NCBI GenBank assembly: GCA_040768665.1
Contig: JAXGMN010000031.1
Span: forward strand, 62,001-126,000
Length of the DNA stretch: 64,000 nucleotides
Direction: 5' to 3'
DNA from: JABWBD01 sp040768665
Lineage (GTDB): Bacteria; Planctomycetota; Planctomycetia; Pirellulales; Thermoguttaceae
In this document: positions 51,148 to 58,723 of the stretch, one piece after another
Layout of the letters: every line of letters starts with the position of its first letter
How positions within the stretch are numbered: position 1 is the stretch's first letter
The notes under the pieces: generated by a model
The model's database searches: none
The model's input: the letters and a program-made list of their open reading frames with translations, nothing else
What the model was told of the DNA's origin: nothing
Program-made: the position numbers and the translations under genes

Positions 51148-51975
51148 TCAACGGCTCAAGGCCAGCCGGAAAAAACTTTCGAGCAGGATGCGGCCGTCCG
51201 AGTGTTCGTCATCGTAATTCTCAGGATGGAACTGAACGCCGTACACGAGCCGCTTCCGGTCCTTGATCACCTGCACCCGGCATTCGGGCGAAGCGGCCAA
51301 CAGCTCAAACCCGGCCGGGGTGTCTGCCAGTTGGAACGCGTGCGACTGCCTGACGACGAACTCCTCCGGCAGCCCGACAAACAGTGGATCCGTCTGCGTC
51401 CGACGGACACCCAGGAAGCCCTTTTCTTTAACCACGCCCGGGTGGTAGCCGGGGCTCGGGTCCGTCTCGCCCGTCCTCAATGATCGCAGCGGTATCACCG
51501 GTGTGCCGTGGGCTTTGCCGATCAATTGGCAGCCGCCGCATAATCCGATCAACGGGATCTTTGTCGTGCGGAGAAAGTCGTAGAATCTTTCGTCATTGGG
51601 CCGGACATCGGTGGTGCTTCGCCCGCTGATCAAGACCGCCTTGATTTGCGGCTTATCCAACTCGTCTCCGTTGAGTTGGCTGGCGTGGACCACCAGGCAG
51701 TCCAGTCCGGACAGTTCGGAAAACCGCTTGCGCATGACGGTGGCGTGGTGCTGTTTTCCGGTCTCGGCCAGCTTGCTCAGGCCTTTGCGAATGATTTCGG
51801 CATGCTCGATATAGAGAAAGACAATGACCGGGCGGTCGAGAGTCGCCAGCGCCTGCGGCGGGTCAAAAGTCTTGGCCCAGATTTCGTCGGTCGACGTCTC
51901 GTCGACGGCCATGCAGGTCGCGGCGCATAAGAGAATTGCCAGAAGAAGCAGAATGGTTGGCTTATGCCTGGTCAT
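51148..51975 (-). CDS. Exported class-I glutamine amidotransferase-like protein
   Basis: This is a 275-residue protein from the ATG at 51975, where a signal peptide begins (TILLLLAILLCAATCMA). The amidotransferase triad is visible: Cys in LIGLCGGCQLIGKAHG and His/Glu in VYGVQFHPENYDDEH. Class-I GATases normally act in the cytoplasm on glutamine; an exported one is more likely a peptidase or amidase of the gamma-glutamyl-hydrolase type. The region before the triad (VIVFLYIEHAEIIRKGLSKLAE) fits the fold. It is 61 bases upstream of the deacetylase-like gene and may share a transcript. Confidence 0.78.
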   Translation of the reverse strand: MTRHKPTILLLLAILLCAATCMAVDETSTDEIWAKTFDPPQALATLDRPVIVFLYIEHAEIIRKGLSKLAETGKQHHATVMRKRFSELSGLDCLVVHASQLNGDELDKPQIKAVLISGRSTTDVRPNDERFYDFLRTTKIPLIGLCGGCQLIGKAHGTPVIPLRSLRTGETDPSPGYHPGVVKEKGFLGVRRTQTDPLFVGLPEEFVVRQSHAFQLADTPAGFELLAASPECRVQVIKDRKRLVYGVQFHPENYDDEHSDGRILLESFFRLALSR

Positions 51976-52166
51976 GATCGCTCTCGAAACGGTGTTGCCT
52001 TGCAAAACCCGAGCCATGGGTGTTCCTTCGGGCTTTCATCGTTTGCCGCGCTGGCTCAGAGCCGCGGTGCACCTGCGCACGTCCCCACTGTATCCTGCCG
52101 CCGAAAAAAACGCCAGCCCTGACCTGTGCCCGTGAATCAGCCACGGGTGGCACGAAGGGGGAGTGT

Positions 52167-52287
52167 AACCGTTCACGCTCACGGAAGAGAGGGGGACAGG
52201 TCCATGTTTTCGGCCGACGTCTTTGATGCCAAGATCATCGAAATGGCCGAAAAATGGACCAGTCCCCGACCGCGGGCGTGAACGGTT
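52167..52287. repeat. Nested palindromic element, GGGGACAG family
   Basis: Outer arms AACCGTTCACGC (52167-52178) and GCGTGAACGGTT (52276-52287) are perfect. The inner arms, 52192-52214 and 52245-52267, are imperfect inverted copies around GGGGACAG...TTTTCGGCC. Palindromes of this GGGGACAG type are widespread in bacteria and often associated with REP-associated tyrosine transposases. No transposase is encoded here. It occupies most of the 332-base gap 51976-52307. Confidence 0.72.
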
Positions 52288-52307
52288 GCGGGGGAGTGCA
52301 GCGCAGA

Positions 52308-53000
52308 TCAGCTCAAGGCATACTCGACGGCGGCTTCGGCGTGAATCCTGGTCGTGTCGAATAGGGGAACCGAACAGTCGTCCTGGCCAAGGAGCAGCCC
52401 GATTTCCGTGCATCCGAGGAGAATGCCTTCGGCGCCTTGCCGGACCAAGGCATCGATGACGTCGAGGTACTTTCGTTTGGAGCTCTGTTCGATACGTCCC
52501 AAACAGAGTTCGCTGTAGATCACCTCGTTGACCATCCGCCGCTGGCTTTCTTCCGGCACGTGGACCACCAAGCCATGCGTGTCCGTCAGTCGGCCGCGGT
52601 AGAAATCGTCCTCCATCGTGAACCGGGTGCCGAGCAGACCGATCCGGTCGACGCCCCGTCGTTTGATTGCGGCCGCCGTAGCATCGGCGATGTGGAGCAG
52701 CGGGATCCGGACATGCCGCTGGATCTCACCGGCGGTCTTGTGCATCGTGTTGGTGCAAAGGACCAGGAAGTCGGCGCCGCCGTCCTGGACGTGCCGGGCC
52801 GCATCGACCATCCGCCGAGCGGCTTCGTTCCACCGGTCTTCGTGCTGCAACGGTTCGATTTCGGCGAAGTCGACCGAGTAGAGGAGGCATTTCGCCGAAT
52901 GCAGACCGCCGAGGCGCTGTTTCACGCCGTCGTTGACAAGCCGGTAGTACTCGATCGACGACTCCCAGCTCATCCCGCCGATTAGTCCGATGGTCTTCAT
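52308..53000 (-). CDS. Aspartate/glutamate racemase family protein
   Basis: This is a 230-residue protein. It starts with MKTIGLIGGMSWESSIEYYRLVND, the aspartate-racemase type. The two catalytic cysteines lie in LVLCTNTMHKTAGEI and ILLGCTEIGLLL. Family members interconvert L- and D-aspartate or act on related substrates. It could supply D-amino acids or, in YgeA-like members, a broader range. It ends next to the palindromic element and is 7 bases downstream of the peroxiredoxin gene. Confidence 0.9.
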   Translation of the reverse strand: MKTIGLIGGMSWESSIEYYRLVNDGVKQRLGGLHSAKCLLYSVDFAEIEPLQHEDRWNEAARRMVDAARHVQDGGADFLVLCTNTMHKTAGEIQRHVRIPLLHIADATAAAIKRRGVDRIGLLGTRFTMEDDFYRGRLTDTHGLVVHVPEESQRRMVNEVIYSELCLGRIEQSSKRKYLDVIDALVRQGAEGILLGCTEIGLLLGQDDCSVPLFDTTRIHAEAAVEYALS

Positions 53001-53007
53001 GGTTTCT

Positions 53008-53751
53008 CTACTTCGCCCAGATTGGCGGGAGCTTCAACTGGCTCTTCGGCACCTGTTTGAGGCACATAAACCAATCGAGACAATGCACGCCGTCCGTGCC
53101 CTGCACGCGCTCTTCCGCTGTGCCGCAGGATCCGGGCGGAGGGACGATCACGTCGTCGCCCGGCTGCCACTCGGCCGGTGTCGCTACGTTCAACTTGTCC
53201 GACGTCTGCATGGCCACCAGGAGGCGGAGAATCTCCAGCATGTTCCGGCCATTGCTCGACGGGTAGTAGAACAATGCCCGCACCTTGGCCTGGGGATCGA
53301 TGATGAAGACGGCGCGGACCGCGTGGGTGTCGTCTGCGGCAGGCTGCACCATTCCGTACTTTCTCGCCACGTCCATCTTCAGATCCTCGATCACCGGAAA
53401 CGTGACCTCGATCCGTTCCATGTCCTTGTACTTGATCTTTTCCCGGATCGTTCGAAGCCATGCGATGTGGCTGTAGTTGCTGTCGATGGAGAGGCCGATC
53501 AGTTTGCAGCCGAGCGCTTCGAACTGGGGCATGAGATGGGCGAACGTCATGAACTCGGTCGTGCAGACGGGCGTGAAATCGGCGGGGTGGCTGAAAAGGA
53601 CCACCCATTGGCCGCGATAGTCGTCCGGGAAACGGATTTTACCCTGCGTTGTGACGGCTTCGAAGGCCGGGGCCGTTTCGCCGATCAAGGGAATGCGAAC
53701 TGGCCGGGACGCCTCAGACGCGGCGGCAGCTTGAGATTCGGTCGATTGCAT
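53008..53751 (-). CDS. 1-Cys peroxiredoxin (Prx6 type)
   Basis: This is a 247-residue protein from the second ATG at 53751, which has AGGAG at 7 bases; the adjacent ATG at 53754 is possible. The peroxidatic site is SHPADFTPVCTTEF with the P-x3-T-x2-C motif. The long C-terminal part (VAMQTSDKLNVATPAEWQPGDDVIVPPP) is characteristic of Prx6. It reduces peroxides with thiol donors in the cytoplasm. Extra cysteines near the end (GTDGVHCLDWFMCLKQ) are unusual and may act as resolving residues. It is the upstream partner of the racemase gene. Confidence 0.92.
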   Translation of the reverse strand: MQSTESQAAAASEASRPVRIPLIGETAPAFEAVTTQGKIRFPDDYRGQWVVLFSHPADFTPVCTTEFMTFAHLMPQFEALGCKLIGLSIDSNYSHIAWLRTIREKIKYKDMERIEVTFPVIEDLKMDVARKYGMVQPAADDTHAVRAVFIIDPQAKVRALFYYPSSNGRNMLEILRLLVAMQTSDKLNVATPAEWQPGDDVIVPPPGSCGTAEERVQGTDGVHCLDWFMCLKQVPKSQLKLPPIWAK

Positions 53752-53785
53752 CATTCTACTCCTTGTTTGCTCATAAAGGTGGCAG

Positions 53786-54235
53786 TCAACTCTTGATGTC
53801 CAATACCGGTGTGTCGGCAAAGGCATCGATATCTTCGATCTCGATCACGTTGTCTCGCACGGCGATGATCTTGCACCGAGTCATGCCGATCAAGTTCGGC
53901 CGTACGGGCGAGTGCGTTGCGAAGACTCCGGTGATCGGATTGTCGGGATTTCCACGCGGATGGACCTGGAGAATCGACCGCTTTTCGGGTGTGTCGTTGC
54001 GGTCGAACCACCAGAGCACCCAAATTTCCGAGAGCTTGTCCATGCGCAAGAGCGCGGGACGATACTTCTCTTCCACCACAATCGTGGTCTTCCCGTCCGC
54101 CTTGCGGACCCAGCCGATCGGTTGCATGGTGTACGTGGGGGTGTCCTCGGTGCGCGGGCGATCCGCGGCCAACAGGGCGGCCGCCATCAACCCTATGGTC
54201 GCAATCCCGAGACCCCAGAGAGAAAGTCTGGCCAT
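53786..54235 (-). CDS. Exported TrmO/TsaA-like domain protein
   Basis: This is a 149-residue protein from the ATG at 54235. Residues 1-25 (ARLSLWGLGIATIGLMAAALLAA) are a signal peptide or anchor. The rest is a TsaA/TrmO-type beta-barrel: MQPIGWVRKADGKTTIVV, LDKLSEIWVLWWFDR-like block, GVFATHSPVRPNLIGMTRCKI and TPVLDIKS, matching GVFATRSP.RPNPIGLT of the tRNA m6t6A methyltransferase. A cytoplasmic SAM enzyme would not carry a signal sequence, so this member probably has another extracytoplasmic role. It ends 35 bases before the peroxiredoxin gene. Confidence 0.82.
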   Translation of the reverse strand: MARLSLWGLGIATIGLMAAALLAADRPRTEDTPTYTMQPIGWVRKADGKTTIVVEEKYRPALLRMDKLSEIWVLWWFDRNDTPEKRSILQVHPRGNPDNPITGVFATHSPVRPNLIGMTRCKIIAVRDNVIEIEDIDAFADTPVLDIKS

Positions 54236-54257
54236 GGTCTTTCGCTCCAGGTCTGGA

Positions 54258-54596
54258 TCAATGGTCGCAGAGGTTGGCACCCGACTTCAGCGTGCCGGCG
54301 AGGTAAGCGGACGCGAGAGTCTGGGGATCTTCGCCGGCAGCGCCCACGATGACCTGGATGCCGTTTTGAACAAAAAGCTGCTGGGCACGCTGGCCCATGC
54401 CTCCGGCTACGATGACGTTGGCGCCCTGGTCGTGGAGCCATCGCGGCAGGACTCCCGGTTCATGTGGGGGTGGCGTGAGCAGCTTGGTGTCGAGGACCTT
54501 GCCCGACTCGGCGTCGGCCTCGACAAGGGCGAATTGCTCGCAGTGTCCGAAATGCATGCACAGTCGACCATTGGCCACGGGAATGGCGATTTTCAT
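54258..54596 (-). CDS. NifX-like cofactor-binding-type protein (A)
   Basis: This is a 112-residue single-domain protein: MKIAIPVANGRLCMHFGHCEQFALVEAD, GANVIVAGGMGQRAQQLFVQNGIQVIVGA and ASAYLAGTLKSGANLCDH. The HFGHCE site and C-terminal CDH are typical of the NifX/NafY-like proteins that accompany MinD-type Fe-S ATPases in anaerobes. It probably binds a metal or Fe-S species. It is the last gene of the cluster starting at 58516, separated from the first MinD-type gene by a palindrome-rich gap. Confidence 0.88.
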   Translation of the reverse strand: MKIAIPVANGRLCMHFGHCEQFALVEADAESGKVLDTKLLTPPPHEPGVLPRWLHDQGANVIVAGGMGQRAQQLFVQNGIQVIVGAAGEDPQTLASAYLAGTLKSGANLCDH

Positions 54597-54645
54597 GGAT
54601 ACCTCTCCGGTTTCAATCAGGGTTTACCGACACGGCGCTTTGAAC

Positions 54646-54715
54646 CACCGGGCTTGCCCGGCCTTGCCTGATGCACCAGGCCCGATGCCACATCAGGCGC
54701 CAGGCAAGCCCGGTG
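54646..54715. repeat. Palindromic element between metal-cluster genes
   Basis: CACCGGGCTTGCC (54646-54658) and GGCAAGCCCGGTG (54703-54715) are perfect outer arms. GCCTGATG (54666-54673) and CATCAGGC (54691-54698) are inner arms. The long stem suggests a REP-type element or strong hairpin that could limit read-through to the NifX-like gene. Confidence 0.65.
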
Positions 54716-54762
54716 ACCCAAAGTCGTCTCCACTCCGCACGCTGTTGTCCGCAACCAACGTA

Positions 54763-54782
54763 GGGTGGAATTCATTCCACCC
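54763..54782. repeat. Perfect hairpin GGGTGGAAT-TC-ATTCCACCC
   Basis: Nine-base perfect arms surround two bases, 50 bases after the preceding palindrome. GTAGGGTGGAAT-type palindromes are common dispersed elements in bacterial genomes. It lies just downstream (minus strand) of the first MinD-type gene and could end its transcript. Confidence 0.55.
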
Positions 54783-54830
54783 AGTCGCAACAAATTGCGC
54801 TTCACCCACTGCTCCCATCACACGTAAGGT

Positions 54831-55754
54831 TTAAACCACTCGCAGCCGGCCTTGTTGCTGATCTCGCAGGACATGCTCCATTTGCCTCCAGATCTGGCGG
54901 ATATCTTCCGCAGCGGGCGATTGCGGGCTGTGCTCCACCACGGATTTTGTCGCGATCTGGGCGTCTGTGACGGTTGAATCGTACCGCACGCGCCCGGCGA
55001 CATGGAACCCCTGCGCCGCGGCCCGGCCTTCGATCCGGTCGCAGAGGCCGAGGTTCAAGTCGCACTTGTTCACGGCCACCCACGTGGGGATGCCGAAGTG
55101 GCGGGTGAGTTCCGCGACGCGGTTCAGATCGTGCAGCCCGCTCGGCGTCGGTTCCGTGACCACCAGCACCAGATCGGCGCCGGTGATCGAAGCGATGACC
55201 GGGCAGCCGATCCCCGGCGAACCGTCGACGAGAATCAACTCAAGATTCTGCTCCGCAGCAACGCGTTTCGCCTCCCGCCGCACCAGGCTGACGAGCTTGC
55301 CGGAGTTTTCCTCGGCCACTCCGAGGCGGGCGTGAACCATCGGGCCGTGGCGCGTGGTTGAAATGAACCACTCTCCATTGACCACCGGGCCGAATTCGAT
55401 CGCTTTTTCGGGGCAGAAGTACGCGCAGACGCCGCAGCCTTCGCAGGCAATCGGGTCGATCGAGTAGGTTTTGCTCACGCGCCCGTTGCCCGGGCCTTCG
55501 AACGCAACAGCGTCGAAACGGCAGAGTTCCAGACATTTTCCACAAGCGATGCAGTGCCCTGGACGAATCCGGGCCCGGCTGCCGCCGGAAAACTTTTCGC
55601 GCCGCACGATTTCCGGGGCCAACACGAGATGCAGATCCGCGGCGTCCACGTCGCAGTCGGCCAGGACGAGCCGCTCGGCAAGCGCGGCGAACGAGGCAAC
55701 GAACGAGGTCTTGCCCGTGCCGCCTTTGCCGCTGATGACAACCAATTCCTGCAT
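54831..55754 (-). CDS. MinD/Mrp-type P-loop ATPase with inserted ferredoxin domain (1)
   Basis: This is a 307-residue protein. The deviant Walker A is GKGGTGKT (9-16) and the switch motif is LADCDVDAADLHL. Two 4Fe-4S clusters are inserted, with Cys 68, 71, 74, 78 and Cys 104, 107, 110, 114. The second half has VDGSPGIGCPVIASITGADLVLVVTEPTPSG, typical of this MinD subgroup. It should bind ATP and two [4Fe-4S] clusters and dimerise. Such pairs occur beside NifX-like genes in anaerobes; Fe-S or metal-cofactor assembly is suggested but unproven. It is followed by the paralogue's gene upstream at 55880. Confidence 0.9.
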   Translation of the reverse strand: MQELVVISGKGGTGKTSFVASFAALAERLVLADCDVDAADLHLVLAPEIVRREKFSGGSRARIRPGHCIACGKCLELCRFDAVAFEGPGNGRVSKTYSIDPIACEGCGVCAYFCPEKAIEFGPVVNGEWFISTTRHGPMVHARLGVAEENSGKLVSLVRREAKRVAAEQNLELILVDGSPGIGCPVIASITGADLVLVVTEPTPSGLHDLNRVAELTRHFGIPTWVAVNKCDLNLGLCDRIEGRAAAQGFHVAGRVRYDSTVTDAQIATKSVVEHSPQSPAAEDIRQIWRQMEHVLRDQQQGRLRVV

Positions 55755-55776
55755 CGTGTCTCCTCGATTCTCTGTT

Positions 55777-55871
55777 ATGGATCAAAAACGGGGACAGGCG
55801 CCTCGCCCGGATGCGTCCACGGTGCATTCTGCGGGGATGGGGCTCGGAGCCCGTCCCCGTTCTTGATCCAT
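55777..55871. repeat. Palindromic element, GGGGAC family
   Basis: Twenty-two-base arms at 55777-55798 and 55850-55871 are inverted copies with two differences, starting ATGGATCAA and including AACGGGGAC. It fills the 125-base gap between the two MinD-type genes. It shares its GGGGACAG core with the element at 52167. Confidence 0.7.
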
Positions 55872-55879
55872 GCCAACTC

Positions 55880-56737
55880 TCATGCCGCTTGGGTCCGGGC
55901 CTGCGTTAGAATCGCTTCCAGCAGGCCGGCAAAAACGCTCTCGTACTCCGGCAACGCCTCGCAGACATGCAAACCCTGCGAATACGCTTCCGCCAGGCGG
56001 CGGTCGTCGGGGATCTCGGCCAGGATCGGAATTCGCCGCGCTCCGCAAAACCAACGGACATAGCCTTCGTGCAAGCCCGCCCGATTGACCACCACTCCAC
56101 ACGGCAACTTCATGACCTGCATCACTTCGACGGCCAATCTCAGGTCGTGCAGACCGAACGGCGTCGGCTCGGTCACCAGCACGACGAAGTCGGCCCCGCG
56201 GACCGATTCGACCACCGGGCAGGACGTCCCCGGCGGGGCGTCGCGGATGATCAGCTCTACATCCGGCGAAGCCGCCTTCACGGCCTGGATTACCGGTACG
56301 GCTCTCGCCTTGCCGATTTTCAGCGAGCCCTGGACGAACTGGATCGAGCCCGCGGTCCCTGTTTCAAGGCTGCCGATCTCGACAGGCACTTCGGCGATTG
56401 CGCCCACGGGACAGACGAGTCGGCATCCGCCGCAACTGTGACACAGATCGGGATAGACGAGCACCGTCTTGCCGATCGAGACGATCGCACTGTACTGGCA
56501 GATCTCGCCGCATCGGCCGCACCGGGTGCACTTGTCGAGATCGACCTGCGGGACCCGCTCGACAACCGCTTGCCGGTCGGTGATCTCGGGCCGGAGGAAG
56601 AGGTGTCCATTGGGCTCTTCCACGTCGCAGTCGAGATAAGCGACCGATCGCCCCTGGTGGGCGGCCACCCACGCCAGGTTCGTGGCCACGGTCGTCTTGC
56701 CGGTTCCTCCCTTGCCGCTGGCAATCGCAATCTGCAT
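55880..56737 (-). CDS. MinD/Mrp-type P-loop ATPase with inserted ferredoxin domain (2)
   Basis: This is a 285-residue protein. The deviant Walker A is GKGGTGKT (8-15) and the switch motif is YLDCDVEEPNGHLFL. The inserted ferredoxin part has Cys 70, 73, 76, 80 and Cys 99, 102, 105, 109. IRDAPPGTSCPVVESVRGADFVVLVTEPTPFGLHDL is the second P-loop-family block. It is a paralogue of the neighbouring ATPase; the two probably form a heterodimer. The TAATG junction with the DUF89 gene indicates coupled translation. Confidence 0.9.
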   Translation of the reverse strand: MQIAIASGKGGTGKTTVATNLAWVAAHQGRSVAYLDCDVEEPNGHLFLRPEITDRQAVVERVPQVDLDKCTRCGRCGEICQYSAIVSIGKTVLVYPDLCHSCGGCRLVCPVGAIAEVPVEIGSLETGTAGSIQFVQGSLKIGKARAVPVIQAVKAASPDVELIIRDAPPGTSCPVVESVRGADFVVLVTEPTPFGLHDLRLAVEVMQVMKLPCGVVVNRAGLHEGYVRWFCGARRIPILAEIPDDRRLAEAYSQGLHVCEALPEYESVFAGLLEAILTQARTQAA

Positions 56738-57681
56738 TAAAGGGCCTTTCTGCTCGGAACTGGTCGGGGGCTTGCCGCCGACCCCTTAGGCGAAACCTGC
56801 CCGTTGCGACGTGCCGTCTGCGATCTTGAAGCGGCAGACCTGCGGACGACCATACGGCCTATGGCACACTCGAGGTCCCTTGCAATGACCGGACACTTGA
56901 CCTTCAGGGCAAAGAAGATGTCGCGCTGCCGGTCGCTCAGCGTTTCATAGTTGCCCTGCCCCTTGGCAAGGACGAGTGTTGCCGACTCAAAACGGTCCTG
57001 AAACTCGCTGCTGCAGTCCTCAAAAACGGTGCCCGGGGCATCCGAGCCGTTGTCGACAACCTCGACCAGCTCCGTCAAACCGGCTGCTTCGGCGTCGGCT
57101 CGGGTGGCGTCGTTGATGATGGGGCCCCCTTTGACGACAAGCGTTACCTTCTGTGGGCCGATCTGTTCGATGAGGAGCCGATCGAAAACGATCTCTCCGG
57201 CGTTGTCCGCCAGGTAGAGAATGTCGTCGGCCGCGGCGACTGCCTGGGAGAATTCCTGGAAATCGCCTTCCAGCGGATCGGAGATGGCCTGGAAAATGGC
57301 TTGGTGGACCTCCCCGTCCTCCAGCCCGCTCTTCACGCCCAGATCGATCACGTTTCCGGCAATCGCCAGCCGCAGCGCGGTCTGCAAAGGATTGTCGGAA
57401 TGTCGGACCCAGTTTGAACACGTGGGAAACAACCGCAGGGCCATGTCGTTGAACCGCTGTTTCAATCGCAGGTAGGGATCGCGGTGTCCGGTCAACTCCC
57501 GGATCAAGCGATGGATCCGCTGACCCATCAGCGGCGGCGATTGCCGCAGGTCCATTTCCGCCGCGGCGGACAGGACCTGGCGGACCACTTCTTCCTGAAC
57601 GGACGGATCGGCACCGATGGCCCGTGCCGAATCAAGGGCTTGGCGAAGAAAACAGGGGATGCAGTCGAGGTAGGTTTTCAT
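56737..57681 (-). CDS. DUF89/ARMT1-like protein
   Basis: This is a 314-residue protein from the ATG at 57681 (MKTYLDCIPCFLRQALDSAR). The DUF89 features are the N-terminal C-x2-C, DPYLRLKQRFNDMALRLFP, the metal-site sequence LADNAGEIVFDRLLIEQI, VKGGPIINDATRADAEAAGL and VLAKGQGNYETLSD. DUF89 proteins are metal-dependent phosphatases, some acting on damaged sugar or cofactor phosphates. The C-terminal ~40 residues are a low-complexity basic tail. It lies between a NifX-like gene and the second ATPase in one operon, so a role in metal-cofactor metabolism is possible. Confidence 0.87.
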   Translation of the reverse strand: MKTYLDCIPCFLRQALDSARAIGADPSVQEEVVRQVLSAAAEMDLRQSPPLMGQRIHRLIRELTGHRDPYLRLKQRFNDMALRLFPTCSNWVRHSDNPLQTALRLAIAGNVIDLGVKSGLEDGEVHQAIFQAISDPLEGDFQEFSQAVAAADDILYLADNAGEIVFDRLLIEQIGPQKVTLVVKGGPIINDATRADAEAAGLTELVEVVDNGSDAPGTVFEDCSSEFQDRFESATLVLAKGQGNYETLSDRQRDIFFALKVKCPVIARDLECAIGRMVVRRSAASRSQTARRNGQVSPKGSAASPRPVPSRKAL

Positions 57682-57683
57682 CT

Positions 57684-58046
57684 TCAGGCCCAATGTCCCT
57701 CGACATTTGGATTGGCGGCCCGCTTCAAGGCGCCGGATCGGAACTGCTCGACGACCTCGCGGACCGTGCCCGACTGTGCCGTGTAAACAGGGATGTTTCC
57801 GGCATCGAGCGTGGCAAATGCTTTTGGCCCTACGTTGCCCGTCAAGACCGCGGCCACTCCGAGGCGGATCACGGTCCGCCCGGTCTGGATCCCGGCGCCC
57901 TGGACCGCATTCAGATTGACGTCGTTGGGATGCGCAACGAGCTCGCCCGTCTCGGTGTCGACCACCAGAAAGTACTTTGCTCGCCCGAATCGAGGGTCCA
58001 CTGGGCTGTCCAAGTCGGGGCCCTGTGAGCTGACGGCGATTTTCAT
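57684..58046 (-). CDS. NifX-like cofactor-binding-type protein (B)
   Basis: This is a 120-residue protein: MKIAVSSQGPDLDSPVDPRFGRAKYFLVVDTET, GVAAVLTGNVGPKAFATLDAGNIPVYTA and GTVREVVEQFRSG. It is closest in this window to the N-terminal domain of the protein at 43563, sharing DPRFGR, VLTGN-GP and GTVREVVEQF. It has no Gly-rich linker or coiled coil. It ends two bases before the DUF89 ATG, which implies an operon. Confidence 0.9.
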   Translation of the reverse strand: MKIAVSSQGPDLDSPVDPRFGRAKYFLVVDTETGELVAHPNDVNLNAVQGAGIQTGRTVIRLGVAAVLTGNVGPKAFATLDAGNIPVYTAQSGTVREVVEQFRSGALKRAANPNVEGHWA

Positions 58047-58147
58047 GATGTGTTATCCTGGTTTCCTGGCATTAAACACTTCGAGGGGAATTGAGAATCT
58101 GGCCACCCCTGGAGACAGTGGTCCATGGAGTGGTTTGCGACAGGTTC

Positions 58148-58516
58148 CTACTCCCGGCCACCTCGGAACCTCCGCCGGCGACCGCAGCAACCCGGCATGA
58201 CATAGGCTTCCTCGTTGAGTTGGCCTGTGGCAAATGCATGGAGGACCTCTTCAACGTCGCCGCAGGTATGCGGGAGCACCTGCACGCCCGCAGAACTGAG
58301 CATCCTCTCCAACGGCCGGGAGATGGCGCCACAGATGAGCACCTGAACACAGAGATCCGCGACCTGCCGGGCTCGCGCGGACAAAGCCCCGTCCTCCAGG
58401 AGTACCTCGGTCCGTTGGATCTCACGGTCGCCATCGATGTCGACGACAAGCAAACGGGCGGCCACGTCGAAGACGGGCGAGATCCTGTGGTCGGCGGTGG
58501 AAAGGGCGATTCTCAT
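58148..58516 (-). CDS. NifX-like cofactor-binding-type protein (C)
   Basis: This is a 122-residue protein: MRIALSTADHRISPVFDVAARLLVVDID, VLICGAISRPLERMLSSAGVQVLP and a C-terminus rich in Cys and Arg (GCCGRRRRFRGG). The fold is that of the NifX-like family but diverged: DPRFGR is replaced by SPVFDVA. It is the first gene of the cluster, 101 bases upstream of copy B. The Cys pair near the end may bind a metal. Confidence 0.82.
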   Translation of the reverse strand: MRIALSTADHRISPVFDVAARLLVVDIDGDREIQRTEVLLEDGALSARARQVADLCVQVLICGAISRPLERMLSSAGVQVLPHTCGDVEEVLHAFATGQLNEEAYVMPGCCGRRRRFRGGRE

Positions 58517-58630
58517 TGCATCGCGGGAAAAGCAACCTCAATGCCGCTGCAGCGCGATTCGCAAATCCTCGCCGCAAGGTATTGGCGTTCATAAGGTTGC
58601 GTGAAAAGTGGTCGCTTTCGCGCGTTCGTA

Positions 58631-58686
58631 GAGTATTGCTTTGTGCAACGCAACGCTCGGCAAGGGTGTCGCACATTGCAATACTC
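58631..58686. repeat. Inverted repeat downstream of the giant PQQ-like gene
   Basis: Sixteen-base arms, GAGTATTGCTTTGTGC (58631-58646) and GCACATTGCAATACTC (58671-58686), match except at two positions, around a 24-base loop. It lies 38 bases after the stop of the giant gene on the minus strand and may be its terminator, although no T-run follows. Confidence 0.5.
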
Positions 58687-58723
58687 TCGGTGGCTTAGTT
58701 CGGATTGTTGTTTCTCTAAGCCT

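Noticed and set aside
54258..58516. A nitrogen-fixation locus
   Set aside because: The NifX-like and MinD-type proteins resemble nitrogenase accessory families, but nifHDK, nifB and nifEN are all absent from the window.
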